11,933 bases of DNA, from positions 1 through 11,933 of the forward strand of contig JBAYNT010000015.1 of assembly GCA_041678645.1 (NCBI GenBank), read 5' to 3'. How positions within the stretch are numbered: the stretch's first letter is position 1; every line of letters starts with the position of its first letter. The notes beneath the pieces were generated by a model that was not told the DNA's origin, made no database searches, and worked only from the letters and a program-made list of their open reading frames with translations. The translations under genes and the position numbers were made by a program. The stretch comes from WOZL01 sp041678645. Its GTDB lineage: Bacteria; Patescibacteriota; Dojkabacteria; SC72. This document shows, piece after piece, positions 1-7,585 of this stretch.

Positions 1-1454
1 AAAGCCGCTCTAGCAGTCATTAAACCATCATGTGTTCTATCCCAGTTAACTGGTTTATAACCACCAAAAGTCATCTGTATATCAGGAGCCTCTGTCCAAG
101 GTCCATATCCTTGGGTAATAGCTGCTAAATAGGCATAAGGCTTGGCGGAAGAACCCATCTGTCGCAGGCTAGTAGCAATATTTACATTCCCATCAATTCT
201 AGGATCGCTTGTATTCCAATAATCTACAGAACCTACCATAGCTATAATGTCACCATTGTTTGGGTTAATAGCAACTAAAGAACCGTTATAAAGATTGTAC
301 CTATTTGCACTCTGTATACCAGCGACTAGCTCCTCTTGGGCAATTTCTTGGATAGTATAATCTAAAGATGTTGTAACCTTTAAACCTCCTGTAGAGACAC
401 GATCAACCCCATACTCATCTTCTAACAGCCTCTTTACATAGAAAACAAAGTGAGGTGCTTTTATATCGATTCTTCCTCCACCATATTTTATCTCTTCATC
501 CCTCGCTGCCTGGACCTCTTCTTCAGTTACACCTGTAAATGAAGCTCTTTTAAGCATTTGGTCAAGGACCCATTCCTGTCTTCCCTTGGCCAAATCGGGG
601 TTAGTGCCATACAACGGAGAATAAATACTTGGGTTAGTTATAATTCCTGCTAGAAGAGCACTTTCTGCAAGAGTAAGCTCACTTACATCCTTATCGAAAT
701 GTGCCTTAGATGCTGCCTGATAACCATAATTAACACCTCCAAGTGGGATCTCATTCATATACATCTGTAAAATCTGATCTTTAGTAAAACTCTGTTCAAC
801 CTGCATAGTAATAAGAACCTCTTTGATTTTCCTAGAATAAGTTTGGTCGTATGCTTCATCCCCTAAAATGTCATAAAGTATTGTGTTTTTAACGAGCTGC
901 TGAGTTAATGTGCTACCTCCTCGTACAACTCTACGAGCCATAGCATTTTGGATAACGGCCATCACAATACCAGAATAATCTAACCCTTTATGTTGATAAA
1001 ACTCTATATCCTCAGCAGCAAGTAATGCCCATTTAGTATGTTCTGGGATTTTCTCTATAGGCACAAACTCCCTGTTTTGATCACCATATACTGTATAAAG
1101 CAATTCACCGTTACGATCATATATCTTAGTGCTTTGATCGGAGCTTCTTTCAATTAGCTGGTCTGGAGAGGGTAAGGAGTCTCTTAGGTTTTTCAAATAC
1201 ACACCCGCTGATAATACTGCTATACAGCCTAAGAAAAATAGAACTCCTACAAAAATATAAAGGAATTTCCTAAATTTCTCCTTCTCAATACCTAGGAAGC
1301 CTTTCTTGCTAGATTTACTTACTTTGCTCTTTTTACCACTCAATCTTTTAAATCTGTTGATTTTACTAATACCTGAAGACTTTCTCTTTTTCGCTCGAGG
1401 AGATCTTTTATCCTTTCTTGCTTTGTTCGATGACATTGACATACTGTATTTCAT
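1..1454 (-). CDS. Class A penicillin-binding protein (PBP1A-type, glycosyltransferase/transpeptidase), C-terminus cut by window edge
   Basis: A bifunctional peptidoglycan synthase: it polymerises lipid II into glycan strands and cross-links stem peptides outside the membrane. 484 codons are visible. A Lys/Arg/Ser-rich cytoplasmic tail (about 1-62) precedes one membrane anchor (about 63-84). The GT51 glycosyltransferase domain follows, with AAEDIEFYQHKG at 146-157 (catalytic Glu148) and GGSTLTQQLVKN at 179-190. The transpeptidase domain starts near 355 and reaches its SxxK motif as GSSAKP (nucleophile Ser435, Lys438); Ala replaces the Phe or Thr often found before that Lys. The SxN and KTG motifs would lie beyond the left edge. 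The start is the first ATG of the frame; Met5 and Met7 are alternatives and none has a clear Shine-Dalgarno site. It is transcribed divergently from the regulator. The family call is secure; the exact subtype is less so. Confidence 0.95.
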   Translation of the reverse strand, partial: MKYSMSMSSNKARKDKRSPRAKKRKSSGISKINRFKRLSGKKSKVSKSSKKGFLGIEKEKFRKFLYIFVGVLFFLGCIAVLSAGVYLKNLRDSLPSPDQLIERSSDQSTKIYDRNGELLYTVYGDQNREFVPIEKIPEHTKWALLAAEDIEFYQHKGLDYSGIVMAVIQNAMARRVVRGGSTLTQQLVKNTILYDILGDEAYDQTYSRKIKEVLITMQVEQSFTKDQILQMYMNEIPLGGVNYGYQAASKAHFDKDVSELTLAESALLAGIITNPSIYSPLYGTNPDLAKGRQEWVLDQMLKRASFTGVTEEEVQAARDEEIKYGGGRIDIKAPHFVFYVKRLLEDEYGVDRVSTGGLKVTTSLDYTIQEIAQEELVAGIQSANRYNLYNGSLVAINPNNGDIIAMVGSVDYWNTSDPRIDGNVNIATSLRQMGSSAKPYAYLAAITQGYGPWTEAPDIQMTFGGYKPVNWDRTHDGLMTARAA

Positions 1455-1463
1455 AATTTTTTG

Positions 1464-1513
1464 ATTATAAATAACTCTACATATAATATATGCGATTTAG
1501 CAAAAAATCTCAA
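1464..1513 (-). promoter_or_regulatory. Promoter(s) of the PBP gene
   Basis: On the minus strand, TTGAGA (1513-1508) is followed after exactly 17 bases by TATATT (1490-1485), a good sigma-70-type pair giving a leader of about 24 nt. A second perfect TATAAT (1469-1464) sits 9 nt before the ATG at 1454 and could produce a nearly leaderless transcript. No Shine-Dalgarno sequence precedes the ATG. This is read from sequence only. Confidence 0.5.
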
Positions 1514-1537
1514 TGAGAAACTTCTCACAACTAACAA

Positions 1538-1543
1538 TATAAT
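1538..1543 (+). promoter_or_regulatory. Candidate -10 box for the regulator gene
   Basis: A perfect TATAAT on the plus strand in the AT-rich gap between PBP and the regulator. The region 17 bases upstream has no good -35 match (GAGAAA). If used, transcription would start near 1550, giving a leader of about 85-135 nt depending on which start codon the regulator uses. The gap also holds a small imperfect inverted repeat (TGTTAC at 1656-1661 with GTAACA at 1673-1678), just before ATG 1684. The assignment is weak because TATAAT occurs easily by chance here. Confidence 0.25.
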
Positions 1544-1683
1544 CCTTAGTCTATTTATAAGAATTAACACTCTATATACTAAGATTTGAGTTTCTAATAA
1601 AATATCTGACGTTACCTAAAGAAAACCTTACAATTAAACAAAGAAGAGTTTTAGTTGTTACTGTTAAAACTTGTAACAGTTGT

Positions 1684-2295
1684 ATGCCGGCTCTTGAGGA
1701 GGAAAAGATATGGAGAATTACCTCTTCTAACATACAAAAAGCTCCAGAAATAGTAAATAAGCAACATATTGATCTTCTCTGTATAGAGACCGATGAGGCA
1801 CATCAACTACTTCTGGAATTATTAGAGAGTATAAAAAGGAATCGCCTAAAGACAAAAGTACTAGGGATAATACCCAATGATAGTGCAACTAAAAGGGCCC
1901 TATTAAGCTATGGATGTGATGATTACATCTGTAAGCCATATAATAACGAAGATTTACTTTTAAGAAGTAAGAAACTCATTAATTGTATCCCCTTAAAATA
2001 TAAGTTAATTTACGAATCTAATTTCTTGAAATATATCGAGAATTTCAATATTGTGATGTATCAAAACACATACTTACCACTGACTCCAAGAGAGATTCTA
2101 ATAGTAAAATTGCTTATACAAAATAACTTCGTTAGCAAAGATGAAATAGTGAAATACCTTAATTGTAAATTGGACAAATCCTATTCAAATACATACATCA
2201 GTACAGTAATACATAGAGTGCGCAAGAAAATTAAGCTATGTACTGGTAGGGATTTGATAAGGAATCGATATGGGTGTGGCTACTACATCCTCTAA
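1684..2295 (+). CDS. OmpR-type winged-helix transcriptional regulator with degenerate receiver domain
   Basis: A DNA-binding regulator. Numbering is from the ATG at 1684 (203 aa). Residues 1-100 match the later part of a response-regulator receiver: strand 3 ends with Glu35 where the phosphorylated Asp should be, and GCDDYICKPY (77-86) keeps the conserved Lys84-Pro. Residues 131-203 form a Trans_reg_C winged helix, starting LTPRE and ending in the typical RNRYGCGYYIL wing. From this ATG the first receiver strand and helix are missing. The same frame is open back to 1561 and encodes RRVLVV at 1642-1659, which fits strand 1, so the real start is probably upstream at a non-ATG codon (ATT 1633 or CTG 1606 are candidates). 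The acidic pair after strand 1 is absent. It probably acts without phosphorylation; no sensor kinase is in view, and its targets are unknown. Its stop overlaps the mutS stop. Confidence 0.8.
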   Translation: MPALEEEKIWRITSSNIQKAPEIVNKQHIDLLCIETDEAHQLLLELLESIKRNRLKTKVLGIIPNDSATKRALLSYGCDDYICKPYNNEDLLLRSKKLINCIPLKYKLIYESNFLKYIENFNIVMYQNTYLPLTPREILIVKLLIQNNFVSKDEIVKYLNCKLDKSYSNTYISTVIHRVRKKIKLCTGRDLIRNRYGCGYYIL

Positions 2296-4877
2296 ACCTT
2301 TTTCTTCCATTCATTAATCTTTCCAAGGGCTTCCAGCGGTGTAATATTATCCAGATCTATTTCTTGAATTTCTTTTTCTATATCGCTTTCTTTTGATGTA
2401 AAAAGAGGATACTGAAAAAGGGTTCTATCAATTTCCTTACCCTTATCTGAGAGTACTCCAAGGTCCTTTATCTCATTTTCATTATCAAATAGCTTTTCTT
2501 GTTCAAAACCCTCAAGTATTTCATTTGCCCTACTAATCACTTTCTCTGGCAGGCCTGCCATCTTTGCTACATATATACCGTAGCTCCTATCTGTACCACC
2601 CTCTACAATTTTTCTAAGGAAGATAACTGTCCCACTTTCAAGATCCTCTTCTACTAAAACATTAAGGTTCTTTATCTTCTCTGGAATCCTTTCAGCAAGA
2701 CGAAGTAGCTCATGGTAGTGAGTTGCAAACAGTGTTCTGCATTTAATGTTTTCAACAAGATATTCTGCAAGAGCCCAAGCAATACTAACACCATCATATG
2801 TGCTAGTTCCTCTCCCGATTTCATCTAATACTACCAGGCTATATTTTGTTGCATTATTTACAATATTTGCTGCTTCATCCATCTCCACCATGAAAGTACT
2901 TCTTCCACTGCTAAGGTCATCACTTGCCCCAACTCTTGTGAAAATCCTATCTACCAAAGAAATCTTTGCACTACTAGCAGGTACAAAACATCCTATCTGG
3001 GCTATAAGGATAATGGTTGCAACCTGCCTAATAAAAGTAGACTTGCCGGACATATTTGGCCCTGTGAGGATATTCATGTTCGCATTTTCAAAATCTAAGA
3101 ACGCGTCATTTGATATAAAGCCCTCATCGATTCTTGATTCCACAATAGGGTGTCTTCCATCTCTGATGTCAATGATACCATCGCTTTCCCCTATATCATA
3201 GATATCAGGCTTTACATAGTTAGAAACGATTGCTAAATTAGCAAAACCTGAGAGTACGTCTAATCTAGCTATTTTTTTACCAACTTCCTGCAAAATAGCG
3301 ATTTTATTGTCAAAACTCTGTCTAAATTCAGAGAAAAGTTCGTACTCTAATTCAAATAATTTTTCTTGAGAATTAAGTATTATGTTTTCTTTCTCCTTTA
3401 ATTCTTCTGTGATATATCTTTCACTATTAACAAGTGTCTGCTTCCTAATATATCTATCGGGAACTTTATCCTGATGGGTCTTAGTAACCTCTATATAGTA
3501 TCCAAAGACCTTGTTAAAGCTAATCTTTAGAGAAGATATTCCTGTATTCTTTCTCTCCTCCTCCTCAAATTTCTTTAACCAACTTTTGCTATCAGAAGTA
3601 ATCTCTCTCAGTTCATCAATTTCTTTGCTGTATCCCTTCTTAATTATTTTCCCCTCTGTAATTATATTGGGTGGATCATCAGCAATGGCTTTATCTATAT
3701 CCTTAATAATATCTTCAAGTCCTTTTCTGTTTGAGATATATTTATCATTTAATAGCTTAGATATATTTAACACTGCTTCCAAAGATGTCTGCAGGGCATT
3801 AAAATCCCTAGCATTAATACGACCCAATCCTATTTTTCCTGCTATTCTCTCAATGTCATTAACAGAGGCAAGCTGCTCTCTAATATTATTAAGTCGATCT
3901 CTATCATTTACAAACATTTGTACCATATCCAATCTCTTTTCTATCTCTTTTTTGTCAATCAAGGGATTTAGAATCCAATGATAGAGTAGGCGAGAGCCCA
4001 TCCTAGTTTCAGTTTGGTCAATTACCGAGAAGAGGGAATCTTGAGTACTATTACTGTAAGCACCTGCTACCAATTCAAGATTTCTAATAGTGGCCCTATC
4101 CAATATCATTTTTCCACTCATATTTATATGTCTGGGCTTCTGAATGTGCCTTGGCTCCATTAATTGAGTGTCTTTTATATACTTAAGGATCATAGCCACA
4201 GATATCAGTTGCTCATCTTCTTGTAAGCTCAGGGATTTTAATGAGTTTACGTTATAGAAATCTTGCACAAGTTCTTTTGCGTATGTGCTATTTCTTGTCT
4301 CCTTTGGTACAAATTGAATTGCCGTGTTACCGAAGTCATATTTCTCACTACCTTCTACAAGAAGAATTTCGGATGGTTTGTATGAAGAGATTATGCTCTG
4401 TAGGTCTTTTGAAGAGATCTTTAAGGTTTCAAATTCTCCAGTAGACATATCACAAATCGATACTCCAACACTATTTTTATTATTGTAAAACGCCACTAAG
4501 AAGGAATTTCTTATGCTATCTGCCTGCTCACCATCTAGGGTACCTGGTGTCACTATTCTAGTTACACCTCTTCTCACTATACCTTTGGACAGCTTAGGAT
4601 CTTCAAGTTGATCTACAACAACTACACAGTACCCCGCATCTATTAATTTTGGTAAGTACTGATCAATTGCCTTGTGTGGGAATCCCGCAAGTGGAGTAGG
4701 GTTTCTCTTCTTATCTCTAGTCGTTAGTGTAATATTTAAGACTTTCGAGATTGTTTTTGCATCATCATTAAATGTCTCAAAAAAATCCCCCATCCTAAAG
4801 AGTACTATTTTATCCGAATACTGATTTTTAAAGCTACTATACTGCTCCATCATTGGAGTTGTCGAAGTATTAGGCAT
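2292..4877 (-). CDS. mutS: DNA mismatch repair protein MutS
   Basis: Recognises mismatches and small loops in newly replicated DNA and signals repair through its ATPase. Its 861 aa is the normal length for MutS1. The N-terminal mismatch-reading motif is GDFFETF (30-36): Phe32 would stack on the mismatch and Glu34 contact it, with Phe33 in place of the usual Tyr. Connector and core domains follow (about 125-540). The ATPase has Walker A GPNMSGKST (606-614), Walker B plus signature LDEIGRGTSTYDG (684-696) and ATHYHEL (718-724). The C-terminus ends in a helix-rich tail resembling the E. coli end, and contains two QxxLF stretches that could bind the sliding clamp. It lies 27 bp after the PEP-synthase-like gene and may share its transcript, but also has its own TATAAT. 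No mutL is in the window. No Shine-Dalgarno precedes the ATG. Confidence 0.98.
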   Translation of the reverse strand: MPNTSTTPMMEQYSSFKNQYSDKIVLFRMGDFFETFNDDAKTISKVLNITLTTRDKKRNPTPLAGFPHKAIDQYLPKLIDAGYCVVVVDQLEDPKLSKGIVRRGVTRIVTPGTLDGEQADSIRNSFLVAFYNNKNSVGVSICDMSTGEFETLKISSKDLQSIISSYKPSEILLVEGSEKYDFGNTAIQFVPKETRNSTYAKELVQDFYNVNSLKSLSLQEDEQLISVAMILKYIKDTQLMEPRHIQKPRHINMSGKMILDRATIRNLELVAGAYSNSTQDSLFSVIDQTETRMGSRLLYHWILNPLIDKKEIEKRLDMVQMFVNDRDRLNNIREQLASVNDIERIAGKIGLGRINARDFNALQTSLEAVLNISKLLNDKYISNRKGLEDIIKDIDKAIADDPPNIITEGKIIKKGYSKEIDELREITSDSKSWLKKFEEEERKNTGISSLKISFNKVFGYYIEVTKTHQDKVPDRYIRKQTLVNSERYITEELKEKENIILNSQEKLFELEYELFSEFRQSFDNKIAILQEVGKKIARLDVLSGFANLAIVSNYVKPDIYDIGESDGIIDIRDGRHPIVESRIDEGFISNDAFLDFENANMNILTGPNMSGKSTFIRQVATIILIAQIGCFVPASSAKISLVDRIFTRVGASDDLSSGRSTFMVEMDEAANIVNNATKYSLVVLDEIGRGTSTYDGVSIAWALAEYLVENIKCRTLFATHYHELLRLAERIPEKIKNLNVLVEEDLESGTVIFLRKIVEGGTDRSYGIYVAKMAGLPEKVISRANEILEGFEQEKLFDNENEIKDLGVLSDKGKEIDRTLFQYPLFTSKESDIEKEIQEIDLDNITPLEALGKINEWKKKV

Positions 4878-4885
4878 AATGGTGG

Positions 4886-4891
4886 ATTATA
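4886..4891 (-). promoter_or_regulatory. -10 box immediately before mutS
   Basis: A perfect TATAAT on the minus strand ends 8 nt before the mutS ATG, in the 27-bp gap after the upstream gene. Transcription would begin at or within a base or two of the start codon, giving a leaderless mRNA. No convincing -35 is visible 17 bases further upstream. It fits the lack of a ribosome binding site. Confidence 0.45.
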
Positions 4892-4904
4892 GCATAGAAA
4901 CAAG

Positions 4905-7460
4905 CTATTTACTTAGTATTAACTGTGCTTCCTGCCCTGCAACAAGCTTACGCATACTCTTAATCGCCTTAGGTTCTACTGATATACCATAGACCCCTTT
5001 TCTCACACACTCTCTCACCAGTTTCTCATCCTCCTCACATACCACAATTATTTTTGCTTTCTCTGATTTGAGTATATCTATAACATTATCGACCACTTTT
5101 AACATACTATTACTAGACAAAGTATAAGCAGTTTTTTCATCATTGATATCTATTCCTTGCATCTGTTTTGCAATACGTGGCATATTGAGAATTATGCCAT
5201 CTATTTTGGTTTGAACAATTTCATCTACAAGAATTACCTCCGTTGGGCTATCAATTACTGCATACACATTAAAAGTAGAGCTTCTTCTTAAGCCTACACT
5301 TGAGAGTGTTTTCTTAAAAGCTCTCATGCTCTGACCATTCATTGGAGCATGTATTCCAAGTGCTACATTTCGTTTCTTATAAAGGTCTCTAACCCTTTTG
5401 ACTATTTTTAATACTCGCCTTAAAAATTTCTCATTTTCAAGATAGTGCCTAAGCCCGAAATACGAATCAGGAACTTCATCTTCCTCTAGACTCTTTCCCT
5501 TAGTTATCTCTCTAAATTCTCCTGCAGTAGCTGAACCCACAGTTAAAACAACCTCATTTCCTTGGGCAAGCTCCACAAGCTGGACAATCTTCTCAGATAC
5601 TTTATTTGCATATTCAACGAACTTCTTATCCTCAACATACGCCATTAGATGTCTACCTTCCTCTATCATTATCCTGTCTAAATCAACATACACAATACCG
5701 TGGGAATTACCTACATACTCTTTAAGTTCATCGACATCAAGTGATGGTGTAATGAAAACTTTCGTCGCCGTAGGCGAGAGGGTGGGGTCTTTAGGTATTT
5801 CAGATCCATCTATCTCCACAGCTTTCTCCTCTAACAAATCAATCCCCGAGAGATCTCCTGAGCTGTAAGCCTCTATAACGGGATGTATATCTTCCTTCTT
5901 TTCCTTAACTTTCTTTACAACATTAGGATCGGTCTCCATATATACAACTCCAGAATTCCCATCTACCCTTACCAGGTTCCCCTCCTTTAGTATATTGGAT
6001 GCATCTGTTGCTCCAACGATAGCAGGAATATCAAATTCTCTACAAAGGATTGAGACATCACTAGTTAAACCTCCCGTATCCGTAATTATTGCTCCAGCCC
6101 TTAAAATCATAGACTCCATCTCATCTGCATATGATTTAATCACCAAGATATCGCTTTTACTAACAGTTACATCTTTTCTACCATCAGCTATGATCTTAAT
6201 TCTGCCAGTTACTGACCCAAAACTCGCACCGATACCTGAGATTAAGAAGTCTTCTCGTGTTTGTACTCTTGTTTCTGTCTCTTTCTCTTTCTTGTTAATA
6301 TCCTGCGCAACTTTTACCAACTTCTTTAAGTCTTCATTTTGCTCTCTCTGGTTTTTATGGACTAGTTTTCTTGCTCCATCTACAGCTCTTCCCTCAATTT
6401 GAGTAATATCTCTATATCTTTCAACAAATGCAATCACCACCTCCCTTAAAGTGTCTCTGTCTTCCCTAACCATCATTACTTCTGAAGCAGTAATTTGGTG
6501 AATTAAAGGTTTACTCTGTAAAACCCATATCCTCCCTCCTGCCTGTACCCACTCTACATTTTGGGATTCTCTAGATTTATTTTCAATAACTAGAGAAATT
6601 TTTGATACCTCTTGCAGATATCTTTCATCTACTTTCTGCCTATGGCTCCAAGTAGGGGAGATAGAGATTTTCTCTACACTATCTTTGCTTTTAGTCGAAC
6701 CGATTGTTCTTACTTTCATCCACTCCTGGGGGGATATGTGTTTTTCCGCTATTGATAAATCCTTCTTATTAAGGACATATGTGTCTGGGGTAATCTCTCC
6801 ACTAGCAATTACATCTCCCAAGCCATACACTGCCTCTATACTCATCCTACTCTTGTCCTGCGTAATTGGATCTACAGTAAATGCTACACCCGACACTTCT
6901 GCCTGAACCATTTTCTGTACAACCACTGCTAGTTTTACCTCAGATAAATCTATATTTTTAATAGCCGCATACATTACAACGTCATCCGTAAACATGGAGG
7001 AATATATCTCCTTTATACCATCAAACAAATCATCTAAATGTCTTACATTTAGTCTAGTAGCGAATACTCCACTAAAAGAGACCTCTGGATTAGAAGGGAA
7101 TGCTACAGATGATCTAACAGACACCCAAGCATCTGTAAAACCAGAGATCCTAGTATATGCTGTTTTAACCTCGTCTATAAATTCATCAGAGAATTTCGTC
7201 CTCTCTATACTTTTTCCTACCTCTTCATTCTCTGGATTTTTCTTTTTAGCTGTCAACTTATCAAAGTCTCTATTCAAGCTATCAAAAACATGATTCTTAA
7301 ATATTGATGGTGATATTACAAAAAATTCTGGAACTGGTATGTCCATATCTTTTAATCTAAAAAGACTTAGACCTTTTCTTCCGACTGTTGATTCTCGAAG
7401 ATTCTTTGCACTGTAATCTTCCCAGAAATATATGGACTTGTTGTTCTCAGATTTACTCAT
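4905..7460 (-). CDS. Phosphoenolpyruvate synthase-like protein lacking the catalytic histidine (probable pseudoenzyme)
   Basis: PEP synthase makes PEP from pyruvate and ATP, carrying phosphate on a swivelling histidine. This 851-aa protein keeps the full domain order. The N-terminal ATP-grasp domain (about 12-320) looks sound: GRKG with Lys29, VRSS at 115-118, SGVAFTVDP at 190-198, and EW (303-304) with LQSKP (314-318). The swivelling domain (about 407-510) has GGLTSD at 463-468, where the family has GG-x-[TS]-[SC]-H; the phospho-acceptor His is Asp468 (codon GAT). The C-terminal barrel (about 560-850) keeps Arg671 and probably Cys808, but the Glu of the usual CEIPS motif is Asp737, and GSNDLTQ is replaced by LNMPRIAK (758-765), removing a metal ligand. 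It therefore probably does not do the classical reaction; ATP binding or regulation is possible. Probably co-transcribed with mutS. No Shine-Dalgarno is seen. Confidence 0.85.
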   Translation of the reverse strand: MSKSENNKSIYFWEDYSAKNLRESTVGRKGLSLFRLKDMDIPVPEFFVISPSIFKNHVFDSLNRDFDKLTAKKKNPENEEVGKSIERTKFSDEFIDEVKTAYTRISGFTDAWVSVRSSVAFPSNPEVSFSGVFATRLNVRHLDDLFDGIKEIYSSMFTDDVVMYAAIKNIDLSEVKLAVVVQKMVQAEVSGVAFTVDPITQDKSRMSIEAVYGLGDVIASGEITPDTYVLNKKDLSIAEKHISPQEWMKVRTIGSTKSKDSVEKISISPTWSHRQKVDERYLQEVSKISLVIENKSRESQNVEWVQAGGRIWVLQSKPLIHQITASEVMMVREDRDTLREVVIAFVERYRDITQIEGRAVDGARKLVHKNQREQNEDLKKLVKVAQDINKKEKETETRVQTREDFLISGIGASFGSVTGRIKIIADGRKDVTVSKSDILVIKSYADEMESMILRAGAIITDTGGLTSDVSILCREFDIPAIVGATDASNILKEGNLVRVDGNSGVVYMETDPNVVKKVKEKKEDIHPVIEAYSSGDLSGIDLLEEKAVEIDGSEIPKDPTLSPTATKVFITPSLDVDELKEYVGNSHGIVYVDLDRIMIEEGRHLMAYVEDKKFVEYANKVSEKIVQLVELAQGNEVVLTVGSATAGEFREITKGKSLEEDEVPDSYFGLRHYLENEKFLRRVLKIVKRVRDLYKKRNVALGIHAPMNGQSMRAFKKTLSSVGLRRSSTFNVYAVIDSPTEVILVDEIVQTKIDGIILNMPRIAKQMQGIDINDEKTAYTLSSNSMLKVVDNVIDILKSEKAKIIVVCEEDEKLVRECVRKGVYGISVEPKAIKSMRKLVAGQEAQLILSK

Positions 7461-7472
7461 CCGAAGGTAGGC

Positions 7473-7485
7473 AGTTAAATTAACT
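7473..7485. repeat. Short perfect inverted repeat upstream of the PEP-synthase-like gene
   Basis: AGTTAA-A-TTAACT is a perfect 6+1+6 palindrome beginning 13 bases upstream of the ATG at 7460. It could be an operator, but in AT-rich DNA a match of this size may be chance. No clear -10/-35 pair was found around it. Confidence 0.3.
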
Positions 7486-7537
7486 AGGACAAGTGATATT
7501 AGATATTATCGTTTAATTTTTAAACTTGCAAGCAAAA

Positions 7538-7557
7538 GGGGAGAGTAATCTCTCCCC
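7538..7557 (-). terminator. Rho-independent terminator after the surface protein gene
   Basis: GGGGAGAG (7538-7545), a TAAT loop and CTCTCCCC (7550-7557) form a perfect 8-bp GC-rich stem. Read on the minus strand it is followed by TTTTGCTT, a short U-run. It lies about 28 bp past the stop codon at 7586 and separates the surface-protein gene from the PEP-synthase-like/mutS transcript. On the plus strand the stem is followed by CC rather than T, so termination is expected only for minus-strand transcripts. Confidence 0.8.
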
Positions 7558-7585
7558 CCTCTAATTCCTAAAGAATATTTATATT

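Noticed and set aside
1652..1682. Inverted repeat before ATG 1684 as a riboswitch or attenuator
   Set aside because: The stem is short and partly wobble-paired, and the region probably codes for the first strand of the receiver; no known riboswitch elements are visible.
2746..3201. Plus-strand frame of 151 codons inside mutS
   Set aside because: Antisense to the conserved MutS ATPase region; composition is that of a reversed coding strand.
3511..3981. Plus-strand frame of 156 codons inside mutS, rich in Leu/Ser/Ile
   Set aside because: It looks membrane-like only because it is antisense to a charged helical region of MutS.
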